Shown here in pieces: positions 5,826 to 8,896 of a stretch of 8,896 nucleotides of DNA (position 1 is its first letter; each line of letters begins with the position of its first letter). Source of the DNA: Terriglobia bacterium (GTDB lineage: Bacteria; Acidobacteriota; Terriglobia; UBA7540). Below the pieces are notes generated by a model. It saw only the letters and a list, made by a program, of their open reading frames with translations. It searched no databases and was not told the DNA's origin. A program made the translations under genes and the position numbers. The stretch spans positions 1 to 8,896 of the forward strand of contig JASHTR010000282.1 in assembly GCA_030040455.1 (NCBI GenBank). The letters run 5' to 3'.

Positions 5826-6311
5826 CTAAGAATGCTTCCTGCGGTGCTCTCGGATGTCCTGAGCGGTTTCACGGTCAATTGTCCGACGCCGCAGCGTCTC
5901 CCGCTTGTCTTCGACGGTCTTCCCTTTGGCCAGGGCGATCTCACACTTGATCAGGTTTCCTTTCGTATATAATCGCAGCGGGATCAGCGTGAGGCCTTTC
6001 TCCCGCGTTCGGCCCATCAGCTTGTCAATCTCCTGGCGGTGCAAAAGCAGCCGCCGGTCGCGCAGCGAGTCCTTATTCATGGTGCTTCCCGCCGCGTAAG
6101 CGCCAATGTGGCAATCCACCAGCCAGATTTCCCCATTCCGCACTACAGCATAGCCATCCTTGAGGCTGGCTTTGCCTTCACGAATGGATTTTACTTCCGT
6201 CCCACTCAACTCAACACCTGACTCGAACTTCTCCAGGAGATGGTAAAAGTGCGAGGCCTGGCGGTTTACCGCAAAGTTCCTTTGCCCTGCCTCTTTGCTA
6301 CGCGTTCCCAT
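5826..6311 (-). CDS. smpB: SsrA-binding protein SmpB
   Basis: SmpB binds the tRNA-like part of tmRNA and brings it to stalled ribosomes, where the nascent protein is tagged for proteolysis. The 161 residues match the family length. Blocks seen are NFAVNRQASHFYHLLEKFESG (12-32), VELSGTEVKSIREGKASLKDGY (33-54), LVDCHIGAY (64-72), RDRRLLLHRQEI (84-95), GLTLIPLRLYTKG (106-118) and KGKTVEDKRE (129-138). A basic C-terminal tail (136-161) fits the mRNA channel. One oddity is E134, just before DKR, where most SmpB proteins carry His, Tyr or Phe (E. coli H136). I start at the ATG at 6311; a TTG directly before it (6314) is also possible. No strong Shine-Dalgarno precedes either. The tmRNA gene ssrA is not visible in the window. 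rhaM diverges 74 bases away, and pepA follows 135 bases downstream beyond a hairpin. Confidence 0.95.
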   Translation of the reverse strand: MGTRSKEAGQRNFAVNRQASHFYHLLEKFESGVELSGTEVKSIREGKASLKDGYAVVRNGEIWLVDCHIGAYAAGSTMNKDSLRDRRLLLHRQEIDKLMGRTREKGLTLIPLRLYTKGNLIKCEIALAKGKTVEDKRETLRRRTIDRETAQDIREHRRKHS

Positions 6312-6329
6312 CAACTTTTCACACGGCCT

Positions 6330-6340
6330 GAGTTAAACTC
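6330..6340. promoter_or_regulatory. short palindrome in the smpB/rhaM divergent region
   Basis: GAGTT (6330-6334) and AACTC (6336-6340) are 5-bp complements around one A, inside the 74-base AT-rich gap that must hold both promoters. I could not fix a convincing -35/-10 pair on either strand. The palindrome is short enough to be chance. Confidence 0.2.
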
Positions 6341-6385
6341 TTTATTCTATCAAGAAGCGAAGTTTAAGGGTTCAAGGAGGTTCTA

Positions 6386-6706
6386 ATGGAGCGAGTCTGT
6401 TTCTTGCTTAAGGTAAGGCCTGAGCGTCTCGAAGAATATAAGGAAAGACACCGGAAGGTGTGGCCGGAGATGCTTGAAGCCCTCCGTGAAACCGGCTGGC
6501 ACAACTACTCCCTTTTCCTGCGCGAGGATGGCCTGCTGGTCGGCTATTTCGAGACCCCCGATTTGAAGAGCGCCCTCGCAGGAATGGCGGCGCGGGAAGT
6601 AAACTCAAGGTGGCAGGGCGAGATGGCGCCCTTCTTTGAGAATCTGGGCGGCCGTCGGCCGGACCAGGGCTTTGAGCGGCTGGAAGAAGTCTTTCACCTG
6701 GCGTGA
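6386..6706 (+). CDS. rhaM: L-rhamnose mutarotase
   Basis: This small cytoplasmic enzyme (EC 5.1.3.32 family) interconverts alpha and beta L-rhamnopyranose so that the isomerase RhaA receives the right anomer. The 106 residues compare with about 104 for E. coli RhaM. It keeps the ferredoxin-like dimer pattern and the key residues at the same numbers: Y18, H22 (the proposed catalytic histidine) and W26 in EEYKERHRKVWPEM, HNYSLFL (39-45), R75-W76 and the closing LEEVFHL (99-105). AAGGAGG (6374-6380), five bases before the ATG, is the strongest ribosome binding site in the window. An amine-oxidase gene follows after 68 bases with no obvious terminator, so the two are probably co-transcribed. No other rhamnose genes are present, so it may act on rhamnose or on another sugar such as fucose; the specificity is inferred. 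Confidence 0.9.
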   Translation: MERVCFLLKVRPERLEEYKERHRKVWPEMLEALRETGWHNYSLFLREDGLLVGYFETPDLKSALAGMAAREVNSRWQGEMAPFFENLGGRRPDQGFERLEEVFHLA

Positions 6707-6774
6707 AGCCAGCGTCCTGAGACGAAGGTTTGCTTGCAAAATCTCGCCATTGCGGGAAACTATCCGGGATCCCG

Positions 6775-7923
6775 ATGACTGCCGAACAGAAACATTTCGA
6801 TGTGATTGTGGTCGGTGCTGGAGCGATGGGCAGCGCGGCGGCTTATCATCTTGCGCGACGCGGAATCAAAGTGCTGGGGCTTGAACGCTTCGATATTCCC
6901 CACACCATGGGATCTTCACACGGTGCCACGCGCATCATCCGGCTTGCCTATTTGGAACATCCTTCTTACGTCCCATTGCTGCGTCGTGCTTACGAGCTGT
7001 GGCGCGAGCTCCAGCAGCTTGCGGCCCGCCCCCTTCTTCACATTACCGGCTCGGTGGATGCAAGCCTGCCGCGTAGCCGGGTGTTTGAGGGGTCGTTGGA
7101 ATCCTGCAAGCTGCACGGACTCCACCACGAAATTCTCACCAGCCGAGAGCTCACCGAAAGGTTTCCCGCATATCGCCTGCCTTCGGAAGTGATGGCCGTT
7201 TTTCAGCCCGACGGCGGATTTCTGGCTCCTGAAGCATGCATTGTCGCCCATGTGATGCTGGCTCGGGCCTGCGGCGCGGAGATTCGCGCGCGGGAACCGG
7301 TGCTGGAGTGGAAGGTCTCAGGCAGCCGGGTAGCGGTCAGGACGCACAAAGCATCCTACGAGGCTGAGCGGCTGATCGTTGCGGCGGGCGCCTGGATCGG
7401 AAAGCTCATCAAGCCGCTGGCAGCGATTGCTCGCCCGGAGCGCCAGGTGCTTGGCTGGTTCGAGCCCGCCCATCCCGGCTGGTTCTCTCCCGAGCGTTTC
7501 CCCGTCTTCAATCTCCAGGTCGAGGACGGCCACTATTATGGCCTTCCCGTCTTCGATGTTCCGGGATTTAAAGTGGGCAAATACCATCATCGGAGAGAGC
7601 CCATCGATCCCGATGATCCCGGGCGAGAGTCGAACCCGGAAGACGAGGCGCTGTTGCGTGGATTCGTCACCCGGTATTTCCCGGACGGAGCGGGGCCCAC
7701 CATGGGCCTTCGCGCCTGCATGTTCACAAACACGCCTGACGAGCACTTCATCCTGGACCGGCATCCCGAGTTTCCCCAGGTTCTCATCGCATCGCCTTGT
7801 TCGGGACACGGCTTCAAGTTTTCAAGTGTGATCGGGGAAATTATGGCGGATCTGGCCGAACGAGGCGAAACCCGCCACGATACCTCGCTCTTCCGGCTGG
7901 CCCGATTTGCCAAAAACCACTAG
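6775..7923 (+). CDS. FAD-dependent amine oxidase, monomeric sarcosine oxidase/N-methyltryptophan oxidase type
   Basis: In the 382-residue product, the DAO-fold flavoprotein family to which it belongs oxidises secondary amines such as sarcosine or N-methyl amino acids to the amine plus formaldehyde and hydrogen peroxide. Features are the N-terminal FAD-binding FDVIVVGAGAMGSAAAYHLARRG (8-30), GSSHGATRIIR (46-56), LIVAAGAW (200-207), GFKVGKYHH (264-272), C315 in RACMFTNTPDEHF and SGHGFKFSS (343-351). C315 sits at the number of the cysteine that carries FAD covalently in Bacillus monomeric sarcosine oxidase. R56 and K348 correspond to its substrate-carboxylate pair (R52 and K348), and K266 to the oxygen-activating lysine. 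An amino-acid-like substrate is therefore likely, but which one cannot be read. I start at the ATG at 6775 because the FAD motif begins right after it. An upstream TTG (6730) would add 15 unconserved residues. The ribosome site is weak (GGGA at 6766-6769). Its partner rhaM lies 68 bases upstream. Confidence 0.87.
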   Translation: MTAEQKHFDVIVVGAGAMGSAAAYHLARRGIKVLGLERFDIPHTMGSSHGATRIIRLAYLEHPSYVPLLRRAYELWRELQQLAARPLLHITGSVDASLPRSRVFEGSLESCKLHGLHHEILTSRELTERFPAYRLPSEVMAVFQPDGGFLAPEACIVAHVMLARACGAEIRAREPVLEWKVSGSRVAVRTHKASYEAERLIVAAGAWIGKLIKPLAAIARPERQVLGWFEPAHPGWFSPERFPVFNLQVEDGHYYGLPVFDVPGFKVGKYHHRREPIDPDDPGRESNPEDEALLRGFVTRYFPDGAGPTMGLRACMFTNTPDEHFILDRHPEFPQVLIASPCSGHGFKFSSVIGEIMADLAERGETRHDTSLFRLARFAKNH

Positions 7924-7958
7924 CGTCGAGAGTGCCTTTACTTGTGACCGCGTCCTTG

Positions 7959-8057
7959 GGAGTGCGGCGGCTTGCCGCCGCTTTGCGCCGGCGAGCTGGC
8001 TCGCAGGCTGAAAGCTGATCGCTGACCGCGTTAGCTATAGAGTTGCTGCCGCACTCC
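7959..8057. repeat. REPIN-like palindromic intergenic element
   Basis: The element is bounded by GGAGTGCGGC (7959-7968) and its exact reverse complement GCCGCACTCC (8048-8057), a perfect 10-bp terminal inverted repeat. Inside the left end, GCGGCGGC (7964-7971) and GCCGCCGC (7974-7981) form an 8-bp hairpin around TT. A second hairpin, GCGAGC (7991-7996) with GCTCGC (7999-8004), follows. The right end lacks a matching strong hairpin. It has no open frame of interest and lies between convergent genes, the usual place for REP/REPIN elements mobilised by RAYT transposases. Class assignment is inference because only one copy is visible. Confidence 0.55.
8007..8027 (+). repeat. short direct repeat, GCTGA every 7 bases
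   Basis: GCTGA occurs at 8007-8011, 8014-8018 and 8021-8025, each followed by two variable bases, giving three exact 7-base periods. The run lies within the palindromic element at 7959-8057. A fourth, degenerate unit (GCGTT, 8028-8032) may follow. Confidence 0.5.
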
Positions 8058-8109
8058 AACGCTCGCGCATACGTAAAGAAGTGTTGGACGCATCACGCTG
8101 GCAATGCCT

Positions 8110-8896
8110 CTATTGCGGCTTTGGCCCCTCCGTTACTTGAACCAGATCATCCGGTCGAATCCATTTGCCGAAAGCGGCCTGAACCTGGGCAGCCGTAAGC
8201 TGAACGTATCGGTTCGCGGCGCGGGTAGGCTCGTCGAGAGGCAAGCCGATGGTAGACCGCGAAAGCCAGCCCCCGGCGATGCTGCTGACGCTGGATTCGG
8301 AAAGTGGAATCTGGCGCAGCAGGAGCGCCTTGGCTTCCCGCAATTCATGCGGCGTCACGGGCGCGGACTGCATTGCCTTCAGATCCCGGACGATAATGGC
8401 GCGCGCCTTGGAAACGTTGGGTGGATCGCAGCCGTAGCTGACATCGTAAACCGTGCGCGTCCTGCCAGAATTGATTGAGGAAGATACGAAGTAAACCAGT
8501 CCTTTATTTTCACGCAAGTCCTGGTAAAGGCGGCTGGCATAAAAGCCGCCGCCGAGCACGTGATCGCCAAGCTCAAGCGCGTAATAGTCGGGATTAAATC
8601 GATTGAGGCCGAGCGTTTCAGCCAGCGTCGCCTCGTCCTGCACACGACTTGAATCGGGGACGTCGGTGGCGGAAGGCTGGCTCGGAGGCACGGGCGGAAG
8701 GTCTGTGCGCGGCTTGGGGCCCGAGGATTCCCACACGCTGAAGTATTTCTCAATCACGGCCTTTGCCTCCTCCGGCGTGACTTTACCGATTACGACAATC
8801 GTCGTGAGATCGGGACGAAAGACGCGCTGATAGTAGTTGTGGACGTCAGAGAGCGTCACCGCAGAGACAGTTTGGGGCGTCGCGTGGCGCAGCACA
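8110..8896 (-). CDS. M16 family zinc peptidase or homologue, C-terminal part (5' end beyond window)
   Basis: The frame is open from the right edge to the TAG at 8112-8110, giving 262 visible codons. The GTG at 8895 is internal valine, not a start. The visible part matches the M16 C-terminal domain (PF05193): TLSDVHNYYQRVFRPDLTTIVVIGKVTPEEA (about 14-44 from the edge), a proline-rich linker (about 58-75), then GDHVLGGGFYASRLYQDLRENKGLVYFVSSS (about 110-140). The R-L-Y and G-L-V-Y elements resemble the family's substrate-binding R/Y region. The zinc-binding HxxEH lies in the N-terminal domain, which is outside the window. I therefore cannot say whether this is an active peptidase, an inactive partner subunit, or half of a fused 900-residue protein. 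Acidobacterial relatives are mostly exported, but the signal peptide is also out of view. The gene converges on the amine-oxidase gene. Confidence 0.9.
   Translation of the reverse strand, partial: VLRHATPQTVSAVTLSDVHNYYQRVFRPDLTTIVVIGKVTPEEAKAVIEKYFSVWESSGPKPRTDLPPVPPSQPSATDVPDSSRVQDEATLAETLGLNRFNPDYYALELGDHVLGGGFYASRLYQDLRENKGLVYFVSSSINSGRTRTVYDVSYGCDPPNVSKARAIIVRDLKAMQSAPVTPHELREAKALLLRQIPLSESSVSSIAGGWLSRSTIGLPLDEPTRAANRYVQLTAAQVQAAFGKWIRPDDLVQVTEGPKPQ

Noticed and set aside
6730..6774. N-terminal extension of the amine oxidase from a TTG
   Set aside because: The 15 added residues are not conserved and the purine run is only one base from the TTG; starting at 6775 places Cys315 and Lys348 at the known family numbers.
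7959..8057. CRISPR fragment or rho-independent terminator
   Set aside because: There are no equal-length repeats separated by spacers, and neither strand has a T-run after the GC hairpins.

Overview
The window looks like ordinary chromosomal DNA of a GC-rich, Gram-negative-type bacterium. The gene mix (a secreted 3-keto-disaccharide-hydrolase/DUF1080 protein, a stand-alone PASTA-repeat membrane protein, an M16 peptidase, a Bacillus-like Kbl and a palindromic GGAGTGCGGC intergenic repeat) fits Acidobacteriota. That assignment is inference from gene content; there is no rRNA or other decisive marker. No rRNA, tRNA, CRISPR, transposase, phage or plasmid gene is visible. Eight genes with recognisable families, plus one small conserved gene (DUF2283), fill nearly all of the sequence, and no gene-free stretch exceeds 300 bases.

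Left block (1-1692, minus strand): a secreted DUF1080 protein is followed after 18 bases by aroB (3-dehydroquinate synthase, shikimate pathway). aroB runs off the left edge about 20 residues before its expected end. A 157-base divergent intergenic region (1693-1849) holds three separate palindromic structures. It separates this pair from kbl (1850-3034, plus strand), a PLP-dependent glycine C-acetyltransferase that stands alone. kbl ends in a convergent intergenic region with terminator-like hairpins on both strands.

Middle block (3158-6311, minus strand): in order of transcription these are smpB (trans-translation), pepA (M17 leucyl aminopeptidase), a three-PASTA membrane protein and a 65-residue DUF2283 protein. 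SmpB tags stalled proteins for proteolysis and PepA trims peptides, so the neighbourhood makes sense as protein and peptide turnover. A hairpin followed by a T-run lies between smpB and pepA, in the pepA leader, and could end smpB transcripts or attenuate pepA.

Right block (6386-8896): a plus-strand pair, rhaM (L-rhamnose mutarotase) and a monomeric-sarcosine-oxidase-type FAD amine oxidase, faces a minus-strand M16 zinc-peptidase-family gene that is cut by the right edge. The 186-base convergent gap holds a roughly 99-base element bounded by perfect inverted GGAGTGCGGC ends. It also contains a GC-rich 8-bp hairpin, a second hairpin and three GCTGA units at exact 7-base spacing. This REPIN-like element is the most unusual feature of the window. 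I see no convincing new defence or mobile system.
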